From Gemmatimonadaceae bacterium (GTDB taxonomy: Bacteria > Gemmatimonadota > Gemmatimonadetes > Gemmatimonadales > Gemmatimonadaceae), in assembly GCA_036273715.1 (NCBI GenBank), contig DASUHB010000069.1, forward strand, positions 1-64,000: 64,000 nt of DNA. The letters are read 5' to 3'. The notes beneath the pieces were generated by a model. It searched no databases. It was not told the DNA's origin and was given only the letters and a program-made list of their open reading frames with translations. Position 1 is the stretch's first letter; every line of letters starts with the position of its first letter. Shown in pieces: positions 53,423 to 62,218 of this stretch. Position numbers and translations under genes: made by a program.

Positions 53423-53914
53423 TTAGGCGGAGTCGGCGGCCGCGAGCGCGTGTGCCGTCTTCACCGCCCGCCGCAGCGCGCTCACCACCAGCCCGAGCTC
53501 GCGGCTGCTCACGCCGAACGGAAAGCCCGTCACGTTGCCCGTCGAAAAGAAGAAGCGATAGCTGCTCGCGCCCTTCGTGATGTGGCGCGCGAACTGAATG
53601 CCGGCTCCGGTCGACGGATCGGTCGCCACCGTCCGATAGACGCGCGTGCTGCGCGCACCGACGCGACGCGCCGCGATGCGCGCGATGGAATCCGTCAATT
53701 CCTTGGCCGCGTCTGAAGCGAGGCTCACCGTCGCGTTGCCGGCGTCGGTCGACGCGGCGACCACCACGCGCCCGGTGCTCACCGCCTCGACCCCGATGAC
53801 GCCATGCTGCAGCGGAAGCGTCGCCACCTTGCGATGCACCGCCTGCGCGGATGCCGGTCCCGCCAGCGCGACGAGCATCGTGGCGGCGGCACGCCACCGC
53901 CGCCACCTGATCAC
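53423..53914 (-). CDS. exported protein of unknown function
   Basis: A 163-aa protein with a basic N-terminus and signal peptide (RRWRAAATMLVALAGPASAQA). The mature part has two short beta-rich stretches (GVIGVEAVSTGRVVVAASTD, SYRFFFSTGNVTGFPFGVSS). No family recognised. The GTG at 53914 follows the CtpA stop by 1 nt (TGAGGTG), so it is translationally coupled to the protease and may be its partner or substrate (inference). The TAA stop is part of a GCCTAACG word on the minus strand. Confidence 0.7.
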   Translation of the reverse strand: MIRWRRWRAAATMLVALAGPASAQAVHRKVATLPLQHGVIGVEAVSTGRVVVAASTDAGNATVSLASDAAKELTDSIARIAARRVGARSTRVYRTVATDPSTGAGIQFARHITKGASSYRFFFSTGNVTGFPFGVSSRELGLVVSALRRAVKTAHALAAADSA

Positions 53915-53915
53915 C

Positions 53916-55487
53916 TCAGTGCGAGGCCGACGCGGTGGCGAGAAGGTCGGCTTGCGTCTGTCCCTTGCGGATGATGTCGATGGCGCGCTCCAACTGCACG
54001 TCGTCGCCCAGCTCGCGCCGCTTGGCCGTGGAATCGCCGAACGCCAGCCGCGCCACGCGATCGCCCAGCAGGCGATCCACTTCGCTCGAGGCACGGTCGT
54101 ACAGCCCGCGATCCAGCGAGACGCCGGCGGCCGTAAGGCGCTTGTAGAACTCGTCCCGCCACGCCGGGCTAACGGAGAAGTCGGGGCGCACCTTGTCCTT
54201 GAGATCGAACGCGTAGTTATAGAGCGTGACATAGAACTCCTGCGACTTCGGCGTCACTGCCTTCACGAACTCCTGCTCCGTGCTGTCGAGCGTATCCGGT
54301 CGCACCACCACATCCGGCGTGATGCCGCCGCCGCCGTACACCACGCGTCCCGCATCGCTCTTGTACATCGGCCGCGCGCGGCGGGCCGAATCGCTCTCCA
54401 CCGAGTCGGGTTCGTCGATCAACCGGCCATCGATGAACTTGCGCTCCTTCTGAATCGACCGGCCGCTCGGCGTGTACCACTTGGCCGTGGTCAGCTTGAG
54501 CGCCCACCCGCCGTCGAGCGGGAACAACGACTGCACGAGCCCCTTCCCGAACGACGTCGTGCCTAACAGAAGCGCGCGGTCGTGGTCCTGCAGCGCGCCG
54601 GCCACGATCTCGCTGGCGGACGCCGTGTAGCCATCCGTGAGCACCACCAACGGAATCGTCGGCGCCACGGGATCGCCCTTCGCCGTATAAACCTGCGTGT
54701 CGCCGCCGCGCGCCCGCACGCTCGCAATCTGCTGGCCGTTGCGCAAGAACAGGTTGCTGATCGCAATCGCCTGGTCGACGATCCCGCCGCCGTTGCCGCG
54801 CAGATCGATCACGATGCCCCGCGCCCCTTCTCGCGAGAGGCGACGCACCGCGTCCGCGAACTCATTGGCCGACGTCTCGTTGAACTGCTGCAGCGGAATG
54901 TAGCCGACCTTGCCGTCGAACATGATCGCGAACGGCACCGCGGGAATGCGAATCACCGCGCGCGTCAACGTGAGATCCAGCGCCGCCTGCGTGCCCGGAC
55001 GCGCGAACGACACCTTCACCGTCGTCCCCGGCGTCCCTTTGAGCAGGTCCGTGACCTGCACGAGCTTCATGCCGCGCGTCGACTGCTGGTCGACCCCGAC
55101 GATGCGATCGCCCTCGTGCACCCCCGCGCCTTCCGCCGGCGTATGCGGGTAGACCTTGGTCACGACGATCGTGCCTTCCTGATCTTCAACCAACATCCCG
55201 AGACCGCCATACCGGCCGCCCGTCATGCGCGTGAAATCCTGCAGCTCTTTCGGCGAATAGAGCGCGGCATACGGATCCTGCAGCTCACGCACGAGACCGC
55301 GCGCCGCCTTCTCGTAGAGCGCGGCGCTGCTCACGGTGTCCACGAAGCGGTCGGACACGAGCGACAACACTTCATCGAACAGATGTGGACCGCTGCGCTC
55401 GCGCGCAGATTCCACGATGAACGCGCTCGCGGCCAGGGGCAGCAATGCGACGCCGACGATGGCGGCTCGACGAAATGGGTGCGTCAT
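53916..55487 (-). CDS. C-terminal processing peptidase (S41 family)
   Basis: A 523-aa CtpA/Prc-type protease. The N-terminal signal-anchor is RRAAIVGVALLPLAASAFIV. A PDZ domain (about 90-180; GGLGMLVEDQEGTIVV, PAEGAGVHEGDRIVGVD) is followed by the S41 catalytic core with the nucleophile Ser in DGYTASASEIVAGAL and the general-base Lys in TTSFGKGLVQSL. The C-terminal helical extension (about 400-523) contains YDRASSEVDRLLGDRVARLA. It acts in the periplasm on protein C-termini. I choose the ATG at 55487, giving the signal-anchor. It is divergent from thrC. Confidence 0.93.
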   Translation of the reverse strand: MTHPFRRAAIVGVALLPLAASAFIVESARERSGPHLFDEVLSLVSDRFVDTVSSAALYEKAARGLVRELQDPYAALYSPKELQDFTRMTGGRYGGLGMLVEDQEGTIVVTKVYPHTPAEGAGVHEGDRIVGVDQQSTRGMKLVQVTDLLKGTPGTTVKVSFARPGTQAALDLTLTRAVIRIPAVPFAIMFDGKVGYIPLQQFNETSANEFADAVRRLSREGARGIVIDLRGNGGGIVDQAIAISNLFLRNGQQIASVRARGGDTQVYTAKGDPVAPTIPLVVLTDGYTASASEIVAGALQDHDRALLLGTTSFGKGLVQSLFPLDGGWALKLTTAKWYTPSGRSIQKERKFIDGRLIDEPDSVESDSARRARPMYKSDAGRVVYGGGGITPDVVVRPDTLDSTEQEFVKAVTPKSQEFYVTLYNYAFDLKDKVRPDFSVSPAWRDEFYKRLTAAGVSLDRGLYDRASSEVDRLLGDRVARLAFGDSTAKRRELGDDVQLERAIDIIRKGQTQADLLATASASH

Positions 55488-55655
55488 GTGCCAGATTCCA
55501 CGTGAGGAGGTGGGGCGTGCAGGGGGCTCGATACAGTGTAGCGCGACGCGTGTCCTTCGGGCAACGTCGTCATGCTCCAACGACAAGGACCACCAGGCCC
55601 GCCGACACGTTTCGAGCTAGTTTCCAGTGCAACGGAACGGAAGCCCGCCGATTCA

Positions 55656-56921
55656 ATGCAAGACGCTGACAAACCTCTGATAATGCGGTGCTCGCGATGC
55701 GCCGCCGAAGTTTCCGCGGACTCGCATCACGTCGACTGTCCCGCATGCGGCGGCCTGCTCGAAGTCATCGCTCCGCCGCCCGATGTTCGCTTCGACGCGC
55801 TACGCCGGGTGTTCTCCGAGCGCCGCGGGGCGGTTGCGGGACGCGACGCATCCGGTGTCTGGCGGTACCGCGAATTACTGGCCGCGTGCGCCGAGGACGT
55901 CGTCACGTTCCCCGAGGGGAACACGCCGCTGGTACACGCGGGGAGCGCGTCGCGTTGGGCAGGATGTCCGGCGCTTCGGGTCAAACACGAAGGCCTCAAT
56001 CCCACCGGCTCCTTCAAAGATCGCGGCATGACCGTCGGCATGTCGCACGCGCGACATGTGCGCGCGCGCGCCGTTGCCTGCGCATCAACCGGGAATACCG
56101 CTGCGTCGCTTGCCGCGTACGCGGCGCGCGCGGGAATTCCTGCGTTCGTGTTCATCCCAGCCGGCAAAGTGGCCACGGGCAAACTGGCGCAGGCGCTCGC
56201 CTATGGGGCGCAAACGCTCCTCGTGCGCGGCGACTTCGACGCGTGCCTGTCGCTTGCCCGCACCGCGGCGCACGAGCTCGGCGTCTACCTGCTCAATTCG
56301 ATCAATCCGTATCGTCTCGAGGGACAGAAGACCATCGTGATCGAGATGCTCGAGCAATGCGGTTGGCAGTCGCCCGATTGGATCGCGCTGCCGGCGGGGA
56401 ACCTGGGCAACACGGCCGCATTTGGTATGGCCCTGGTCGCGGCGCGGGACGCGGGATTGATCGAGCAGCTGCCGCGCCTGCTCGCCGTCCAAGCCGATGG
56501 CGCGGCGCCGTTCGCTCGCGCGTTCGCTGGCGGCTTCGCATCGCTCCAGCGCGTCACGCCTAACACAGTGGCGACGGCGATCAACATCGGGGATCCGGCG
56601 TCGTACGATCGCGCTGTCCGATCGATTCGAGAAACGAACGGTGTCGTGATCAGCGTGAGCGACGACGAGATTCTCGAGGCCAAGGCCGCGATCGACGCGG
56701 CCGGGATCGGATGCGAGCCAGCGAGCGCGGCCTCGGTCGCAGGAGTGCGCCGAATGGTCGCGGACGGTACCATCGCGCCGGGCGAAGACGTCGTCTGTGT
56801 GCTGACGGGTCACCTGCTCAAGGATCCGGAGGCAGTCGTCAGGAACCCGGCCCGGTCTAACCAGCTTCATGAGGTCGACGCGACGATCGACGCTGTGCGT
56901 CTCGTTATGGGGCTGGATTGA
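55656..56921 (+). CDS. thrC: threonine synthase
   Basis: A 421-aa PLP enzyme that makes threonine from O-phosphohomoserine. A short zinc-ribbon-like N-terminus (CSRCAAE...CPACGG) precedes the type II PLP fold. The Schiff-base Lys is in LNPTGSFKDRGM. Other sites are CASTGNTAASLAAYAARAG, the phosphate-binding PAGNLGNTAAFG and GCEPASAASVAG. This is the shorter plant/archaeal-like threonine synthase subfamily. The start is ATG at 55656 (or 55683). Neither has a strong ribosome site. Confidence 0.93.
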   Translation: MQDADKPLIMRCSRCAAEVSADSHHVDCPACGGLLEVIAPPPDVRFDALRRVFSERRGAVAGRDASGVWRYRELLAACAEDVVTFPEGNTPLVHAGSASRWAGCPALRVKHEGLNPTGSFKDRGMTVGMSHARHVRARAVACASTGNTAASLAAYAARAGIPAFVFIPAGKVATGKLAQALAYGAQTLLVRGDFDACLSLARTAAHELGVYLLNSINPYRLEGQKTIVIEMLEQCGWQSPDWIALPAGNLGNTAAFGMALVAARDAGLIEQLPRLLAVQADGAAPFARAFAGGFASLQRVTPNTVATAINIGDPASYDRAVRSIRETNGVVISVSDDEILEAKAAIDAAGIGCEPASAASVAGVRRMVADGTIAPGEDVVCVLTGHLLKDPEAVVRNPARSNQLHEVDATIDAVRLVMGLD

Positions 56922-56994
56922 GGCGCCGCGGCACGACGGCCGGTGCGGGTAAAGTGTCGTCGGGCAAGGGGTAGGCAGCCGCGCAAAAAAGACT

Positions 56995-57000
56995 TAATAT
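56995..57000 (+). promoter_or_regulatory. candidate -10 element of the class-III aminotransferase operon
   Basis: TAATAT stands in a short AT-rich island (GCAAAAAAGACTTAATATCG) in otherwise GC-rich DNA, about 180 bp before the aminotransferase start. No convincing -35 is present at the proper distance. If it is used, the transcript has a leader of about 170 nt with the hairpins listed next. Confidence 0.4.
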
Positions 57001-57010
57001 CGTCCTCGCT

Positions 57011-57069
57011 CGCTGGCGCAGCGACTAGCAGCCCGTCACCTTTCCACCTGCTCCAGGTGAGGAGACGGG
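57011..57069 (+). ncRNA. structured 5' leader (riboswitch or attenuator candidate)
   Basis: The first hairpin is CGCTG-GCG-CAGCG (57011-57023). The second is two-tiered: outer stem CCCGTC (57032-57037) with GACGGG (57064-57069), an asymmetric internal loop, and inner stem CACCTG-CTC-CAGGTG (57045-57059). It lies between a possible -10 element and the aminotransferase. It matches no riboswitch consensus that I recognise. Confidence 0.4.
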
Positions 57070-57178
57070 CCCGGGTGCCGCAAGCGCACTTCCGTGTTTG
57101 CCGCGTCGCCCCTCACCCGCTTTGCGTGCTTCCGATTCACCCGCCCGCTGCTCCCTTTCACCTCCTCGGAAGGTATCT

Positions 57179-58516
57179 GTGACGGAAATAGCATCACCCG
57201 CGTGGCTTGCCGGTGAGAAATCCAGAGAAATTTTTGACGCGGAGCAGGAGTTTCTTGCGCCAGGTGCGCAGAGCTTCGCGTTGTTCAGCAAAATTTGCAT
57301 CGACCATGGCGAAGGCGCGTTGCTGTTCGATGTCGACGGAAACCGCTACATCGACCTCATGGCGGGCATCGGCGTGGCGAGTCTCGGCTACGCGCATCCG
57401 CGGTACGTGGCCGCTCTCCAGAAACAGATCTCGCGGATCCACGTCGGCAGCTTCACGTCGGAGAATCGCTCCGTGCTCGTGCGCATGCTCGCCGAGCTCG
57501 CACCAGGCGATGTGAATCGCACGCAGTTCTATTCGAGCGGCGCCGAGGCGGTGGAGTCCGCCCTGCGACTCGCCAAGTCGTACACGGGCAAAGATGAATT
57601 CGTGGGCTTCTGGGGCGGCTTCCACGGCAAGACCGCGGGCGTGCTTCCCCTGTTGGGCAGCACCTTCAAGCACGGACTCGGCCCGCTCATGCCGGGCCGG
57701 TATTCGTCGCCCTACGCCTCGTGCTCGCGCTGCCCGTTCGAGAAAAACTTCCCGGCGTGCGATTGGGCGTGCGTCGATTTCCTGCGCAAGAAGATCGAGC
57801 TGGAAACGGCGGGCAACATTGCCGCCATCATCGTCGAGCCGATCCAGGGGACAGCCGGCAACATCGTACCGCCCATTGGATTCCTGAAGGCGTTGCGCGA
57901 GCTCGCTGACGAGTTGGATGCGCTGCTCATTGCCGACGAGATGATCACGGGCTTCGGCCGCACGGGCAAAATGTGGGGCGTCGAGCACGAAGGGATCGTC
58001 CCGGACATCATGAGCGTGGGCAAGGGATTCGGCGGCGGGTTTCCCATGAGCGGCTTGCTCATTCGCGATGAAGTCGCCTTCGCGAAGCCGTGGGCCAATC
58101 CGAGCGGCAGCTCGTCGAGTTACGGCGGCAACCCGATGGCGGCCGCGGCGGCGCGCGCCACGCTCGAAACGATCCTCGAGGAGAACCTCGTAGCCCACAG
58201 CCGCGATCTCGGCGAGAAGATGATGACCGAGATGCAGAAGTGGGAAAGCGAGATTCCGATCGTGAGCGACGTGCGCGGACGCGGGCTCATGATCGGCATG
58301 GACCTCGTGGTCCCCGGCACGCGGACGCTGCTCGACAAGAAGATCACGCGGTGGATCTTCGACACGCTGCTGTCGCGGGGCGTGCTGGCGATGATCTACA
58401 ACCCCGAGGTGCGCATCAATCCGCCGTTAGTCATTCCGGAAGACCTGGCGATGGATGCGTTGGCCACCATGAAGGACGTGTTGACGGAGGCAGCGGACAT
58501 GGCGGTGCGCAGTTGA
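57179..58516 (+). CDS. class-III aminotransferase (acetylornithine/GABA aminotransferase family)
   Basis: A 445-aa PLP aminotransferase: FDVDGNRYIDLMAGIGVASLGY near the N-terminus, YSSGAEAVESALRLAKSYTG, FWGGFHGKTAG, LLIADEMITGFGRTGK, the Schiff-base Lys in SVGKGFGGGFPMSG, and SSSYGGNPMAAAAA. An insertion with four cysteines (CSRCPFEKNFPACDWAC) is shared by a subgroup of GABA-type enzymes and may bind metal or form disulfides. The substrate is not certain. The GTG at 57179 has GGAAGG 5 nt upstream. The stop overlaps the next gene by 4 nt (TTGA). Confidence 0.9.
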   Translation: MTEIASPAWLAGEKSREIFDAEQEFLAPGAQSFALFSKICIDHGEGALLFDVDGNRYIDLMAGIGVASLGYAHPRYVAALQKQISRIHVGSFTSENRSVLVRMLAELAPGDVNRTQFYSSGAEAVESALRLAKSYTGKDEFVGFWGGFHGKTAGVLPLLGSTFKHGLGPLMPGRYSSPYASCSRCPFEKNFPACDWACVDFLRKKIELETAGNIAAIIVEPIQGTAGNIVPPIGFLKALRELADELDALLIADEMITGFGRTGKMWGVEHEGIVPDIMSVGKGFGGGFPMSGLLIRDEVAFAKPWANPSGSSSSYGGNPMAAAAARATLETILEENLVAHSRDLGEKMMTEMQKWESEIPIVSDVRGRGLMIGMDLVVPGTRTLLDKKITRWIFDTLLSRGVLAMIYNPEVRINPPLVIPEDLAMDALATMKDVLTEAADMAVRS

Positions 58517-59598
58517 GACCGACGCCGACGTCCGCGACGCGGATTGGCGAGCTCACTCCACATCCATCGGCGCCGGGACACATCCCGGCGCCGCGCGTCT
58601 ATCGGGGCGCGGTCATCGGCCTGGGCGGTATCGCGCGCAACGCGCATCTGCCGGGGTTCGAGCGCGATCCGTTAGTCAGCACGCGGTTCAAGATCGTCGC
58701 GACCATGGACGGCGGTCCGGGCGTCGCACCGATGCCGAACGTTGCGCACTTCACCCGGCTCGATGCGATGCGCGACGCGGGGCACATCGATTTCGTGGAC
58801 ATCTGCACGCCCACGGCATCGCATCTCGAGATCACGCTGTGGGCGCTCGAGCAGGGCTATCACGTAATGTGCGAGAAGCCGGTGGCGTTGAATCGCGCCG
58901 AAGCGGCCCGCATCTCGTCGGCTGCGCGCGCAGCCGGTCGCGTCGTGATGCCGTGCCACCAGTACCGGTACAACCCCGTGTGGCTCAAAGTGCGCGAATG
59001 GCTGCACCACGGCGCCATTGGACGCTGGCATCTGGCGGAGTTCCAGGTGCATCGCATGATGGCCGACCGCGGGACGGGCGCCGCGACCGAGACGCCGTGG
59101 CGCGGCCTCGCCGAGCACAGTCGCGGCGGCGTGCTGCTCGACCACGGGACGCATCTCATCTACCAGATGCTCGATGCCGCGGGAATGCCCGAGTCGGTGC
59201 GCGCATGGACGGGACAGCTGCGCCACTCCGATTACGACGTCGAGGACAGCGCGCAACTCCTGTTCGAGTATCCGGAGCGGTTAGGCGTGATGTTCCTCAC
59301 CTGGGCGGCGCGGCACCGCGAGAACCGCGTGCGGTTCGTCGGCGAGCACGGCGCGATCGAATGGGTGGGCGGCATTCTGCGCCTCGAGCGCGAGGGCGAG
59401 GTGACGTCCTACGATTATTCGGCGGAGTTGGACAAGTCGTCGTATCCCGGGTGGTTTGCCGGATTGTTCGGCGCCTTCGCCAGCGCCATGGACACGGGAG
59501 CGGCCGAGCCGCATCTCGAGGACATCCGCAATGTGGCGGCGGTGCTCGAGGCGGCGTACCGGTCCGCGGCGAGCGGCTGCCGGGTCAGCGACCTGTAG
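58513..59598 (+). CDS. Gfo/Idh/MocA family oxidoreductase
   Basis: A 361-aa NAD(P)-dependent dehydrogenase. The Rossmann nucleotide site is VIGLGGIARNAHLPGF. VDICTPTASHLEITLWALEQ and HVMCEKPVALNRAEA hold the conserved EKP Lys. The C-terminal alpha/beta domain has GGVLLDHGTHLIYQMLD. The family oxidises or reduces sugars, cyclitols and related alcohols. The start appears to be TTG at 58513, overlapping the aminotransferase stop by 4 nt (TTGA); no ATG or GTG exists before the Rossmann motif. The coupling suggests the two enzymes act on one substrate, for instance an amino sugar (inference). Confidence 0.88.
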   Translation: MRPTPTSATRIGELTPHPSAPGHIPAPRVYRGAVIGLGGIARNAHLPGFERDPLVSTRFKIVATMDGGPGVAPMPNVAHFTRLDAMRDAGHIDFVDICTPTASHLEITLWALEQGYHVMCEKPVALNRAEAARISSAARAAGRVVMPCHQYRYNPVWLKVREWLHHGAIGRWHLAEFQVHRMMADRGTGAATETPWRGLAEHSRGGVLLDHGTHLIYQMLDAAGMPESVRAWTGQLRHSDYDVEDSAQLLFEYPERLGVMFLTWAARHRENRVRFVGEHGAIEWVGGILRLEREGEVTSYDYSAELDKSSYPGWFAGLFGAFASAMDTGAAEPHLEDIRNVAAVLEAAYRSAASGCRVSDL

Positions 59599-59608
59599 CG
59601 CTCTTCGC

Positions 59609-60373
59609 CTAACTGGCGAGAACCAGGAACACGTCGTAGAGGGCGTGGGTCCAGGCGTCGATGCCGAACCCGCGCCAGAGATAGATCGCGCTGAAGAACA
59701 CGCCGCTGATCGCGCGGAACACGAACGACTGCAGCGTGAACTGGTCGCCGAGGGCGCCCACGTAATGGGCGGTGGAGAACAACAGCGCGCCCACGAGCGT
59801 GGCGAACACGTTGGCTGCGCCCGGCCGCCATCGAAATGCGCGTCGCGCCAGCAGTGCGAGCGCCGACACCAAAATCACCCGGAACAGCAGCTCCTCGTAC
59901 AACCCGGCGCCGAGCGATACCATGATGCGCGTTGGCGTGTCGAGCGTCTGCATGGGCGCGATACTCGCCGCGCCGAACACGCCGAGCAGGCGCGCCGTGA
60001 TCGTGCCGACGATCACGCCGAACACGAGCGCGAGCAGCACCGATTCCACGCTCATGCCGAGGAAAATGCGCCCGCGCATGGCGTGGAATCCGCCGTGCGA
60101 CTCGAGGTCGCGGCGCACGAGCCACACGCACACCGCGATGAGCACGATCTCGAACACGAGCGGCCCGTGCCGGCCGGCGACGAGCGAGAAGACCGACTTG
60201 AGGATGACGTCCGCGCCGTTCCGGACGCCCCGCGTTTCGCGCATCGGCAGGAACGCCGCCATGCCCTCGTAGAGGAGCAATAGCGGGAGCGCGAAGATGA
60301 GGCTGTATCTCGACTGGCGCGTCGCGCGCCAGTAGCTGGACGCGCCTCGCGAGGGAACGGCAGGAGCGGGCAT
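59609..60373 (-). CDS. CPBP family intramembrane glutamic protease
   Basis: A 254-aa polytopic membrane protein with about seven helices and the CPBP/Abi (CAAX-protease-like) motifs: GAGLYEELLFRVIL (EExxxR), FSTAHYVG and WTHALYD. Family members cleave within membranes or process peptides and are often linked to stress or self-immunity. The substrate is unknown. The stop TAG is part of a GTTAGGC word that forms the hairpin TCGCC-TAACT-GGCGA with the end of the convergent oxidoreductase gene. Confidence 0.92.
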   Translation of the reverse strand: MPAPAVPSRGASSYWRATRQSRYSLIFALPLLLLYEGMAAFLPMRETRGVRNGADVILKSVFSLVAGRHGPLVFEIVLIAVCVWLVRRDLESHGGFHAMRGRIFLGMSVESVLLALVFGVIVGTITARLLGVFGAASIAPMQTLDTPTRIMVSLGAGLYEELLFRVILVSALALLARRAFRWRPGAANVFATLVGALLFSTAHYVGALGDQFTLQSFVFRAISGVFFSAIYLWRGFGIDAWTHALYDVFLVLAS

Positions 60374-60441
60374 GGGGAGCAGCGACGCGAGGCCGCCGCG
60401 GCTAGAGGATCACGGTGCGGCGCCGGCTCGCCCGCTCACGC

Positions 60442-60663
60442 CTAACGAGCCGGATGCTCGAGCTCCGGCGCCTCGTACACCGTCACGCCGTGGCGCGAGT
60501 TGGCGATGTTCTTGCCTTTAATCACCGCGCCCCCGATCAGCAGTATGCCGATGATGAAAAGCACGAGACCGGACGTGAATTTGCGCAAGCCGACGGCGTA
60601 CGCGAACGCGAAGACGATCACGCACGCACCGAGAGCGTAGAACAGGACCAGGGGCCAGAGCAC
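60442..60663 (-). CDS. small two-helix membrane protein
   Basis: A 73-aa protein with two membrane helices (WPLVLFYALGACVIVFAFAYA and GLVLFIIGILLIGGAVI), a short basic loop between them and a cytoplasmic or periplasmic tail (KGKNIANSRHGVTVYEAPEL). The GTG at 60663 has GGAGG 5 nt upstream, which decides the start. A longer frame upstream lacks membrane character. It lies 68 bp downstream of the CPBP start on the same strand. No family recognised. Confidence 0.72.
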   Translation of the reverse strand: MLWPLVLFYALGACVIVFAFAYAVGLRKFTSGLVLFIIGILLIGGAVIKGKNIANSRHGVTVYEAPELEHPAR

Positions 60664-60779
60664 GGCGCCTCCGAAAGGATCAGATCGAGCCGGGCGCGGT
60701 TCGTCCGCGCGACCGTCCGGAAACTGTGCGCACGACGGCAGAAAGGAAAGGGGGCACGCGCGGGCTCGCACCCGCTCCG

Positions 60780-61421
60780 CTACACGATGTTGTGCGCGAC
60801 GGCGTAGCGCATCAGCGCGGCGTTGCTGCTCAGGCCGAGTGTCTTCTTGATGCGCGTCTTGTGAAACTCCACCGCTTTCTCGCTCACGCCCAACTCTTGT
60901 GCCACCTCGAACGTCGTGAGCCCCCGCCCGACCAGCTGCAACACCTCGAGCTGACGCGCCGTGAGCGGCGGCCCGTCCGTCGCCAGCGAGGTTGCGGCAT
61001 CGGCCGACGTCGACGCACCGGCCGCACTCGCGAGGAGCGGCGTGACGTACGTCCGGCCGGCCAGCACTTCGCTCACCGCAAACCTGAGCTCCGCGCCCGA
61101 CGCGAGCTTGAGGAGAAACGCGCGGGCGCCCGCGCGCAGCGCTTCGTCGGCGTAGAGGCGTTCGGCGTGCATGGTGAGAATGATGATGCGCTGGTCGGGA
61201 CGCACGGCCCGCAGCTCGCGGGTCAACGTTAGGCCGTCTTTCCCGGGCAGCGAGATGTCCAGCATCACGAGGTCGGGATCGAGGCGCTCCACGGTTTCGA
61301 CCACATCGCGTCCATCGTGGACGACGCCGACCACGTCGTTGTCGGGTTCGAGCAGCCCGCGCAGACCCTCGCAGAGCAGGCTGTGGTCGTCGGCGAGCAA
61401 CAGGCGCGGTCGGGCGGTCAT
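60780..61421 (-). CDS. NarL/FixJ family response regulator
   Basis: A 213-aa regulator. The receiver domain (1-120) has phospho-acceptor Asp54 in LVMLDISLPGKDG, and Leu-Lys in FLLKLASG. The LuxR-type HTH (about 150-213) is LTARQLEVLQLVGRGLTTFEVAQELGVSEKAVEFHKTRI. It is the output of the kinase encoded just upstream; the ATG at 61421 overlaps the kinase stop by 4 nt (ATGA). The candidate operator at 63227-63246 may be its own target. Confidence 0.95.
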   Translation of the reverse strand: MTARPRLLLADDHSLLCEGLRGLLEPDNDVVGVVHDGRDVVETVERLDPDLVMLDISLPGKDGLTLTRELRAVRPDQRIIILTMHAERLYADEALRAGARAFLLKLASGAELRFAVSEVLAGRTYVTPLLASAAGASTSADAATSLATDGPPLTARQLEVLQLVGRGLTTFEVAQELGVSEKAVEFHKTRIKKTLGLSSNAALMRYAVAHNIV

Positions 61422-62218
61422 GCCGGCTGGTCGCCTAACGGAATCCACGCCACCACCCGCGTCCCCGCTCCCGGCCGCGACTGCACCGCCACGCGGCCGC
61501 CGAACTGGCGCGCGCGCTCCGTGATGCTCGTGAGGCCGATCCCCCCGGCGCCGTTTCCGGCGGCTCCCGGCGGCGCTCCGGTGTCGAAGCCGACGCCGTT
61601 GTCTTCGATCACGAGCTGCACGCCGCCATCCGACCGCGCCAGGCGCACGATCGCGCTCGACGCCCCGGCGTGCTTCACGACGTTGCGCAGCGACTCCTGC
61701 GCAATCCGGTAGAGTCCTGCGGCGATCGCGGGCGGGACGTCCACCGGACTGCGGTCGAGATCCAGCCCTACGCGCAGACGCGAGGCAGTCCACATCTCTC
61801 CGGCCAGCGTGGACAGTGCCGCCGGGAGGCCGAGATGATCGAGCACCGGCGGATGCATGCGGTGCGCGAGCGCGCGAATCTCATCGGCGAAGTCCACGAG
61901 CTCGGCGCGCAGGCCGCGCACGCGCCGCTCGAATTGCCGGTCGCCATCGTGCGAGAACGCCGCCAGGTCGTCTAACGACTGGCCGAGCAGCGCGACGCGC
62001 TGAATCACGTCATCGTGCAGCTCGCGCGCGATCCGCGCGCGTTCTTCTTCCTGCGCGGCGAGCAGCTTGCCGCTGAAAGACCGCGTCGCCGTCAGGTATC
62101 GCCGCTGCTGGATGATGATCGACGCGACGATGGCCGCGGTCAGGATTCCAGCTGCCAGGGCGGCACCGACGAAGACCCACCAGAGCTCGGGTGACGCCGT
62201 TCGCACAAGATTCCCCAC
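61418..62218 (-). CDS. HisKA_3 sensor histidine kinase
   Basis: A kinase of about 266 aa with one N-terminal membrane helix (WWVFVGAALAAGILTAAIVASIII), a HisKA_3 domain with the phospho-acceptor His in ARIARELHDDVIQRV, and an HATPase_c domain (LRNVVKHAGASSAIVRL, EDNGVGFDTG, GGIGLTSITERARQFGG). It has no sensing domain of its own; the seven-helix protein encoded upstream is the likely sensor. The start is GTG at 62218 (or 62206), so the gene overlaps the membrane-protein gene by about 79 nt in another frame. Confidence 0.88.
   Translation of the reverse strand: MGNLVRTASPELWWVFVGAALAAGILTAAIVASIIIQQRRYLTATRSFSGKLLAAQEEERARIARELHDDVIQRVALLGQSLDDLAAFSHDGDRQFERRVRGLRAELVDFADEIRALAHRMHPPVLDHLGLPAALSTLAGEMWTASRLRVGLDLDRSPVDVPPAIAAGLYRIAQESLRNVVKHAGASSAIVRLARSDGGVQLVIEDNGVGFDTGAPPGAAGNGAGGIGLTSITERARQFGGRVAVQSRPGAGTRVVAWIPLGDQPA

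Noticed and set aside
59605-59619. Terminator between the oxidoreductase and CPBP genes
   Set aside because: The stem is only 5 bp and overlaps the CPBP stop codon; noted only as a site of the iterated word.
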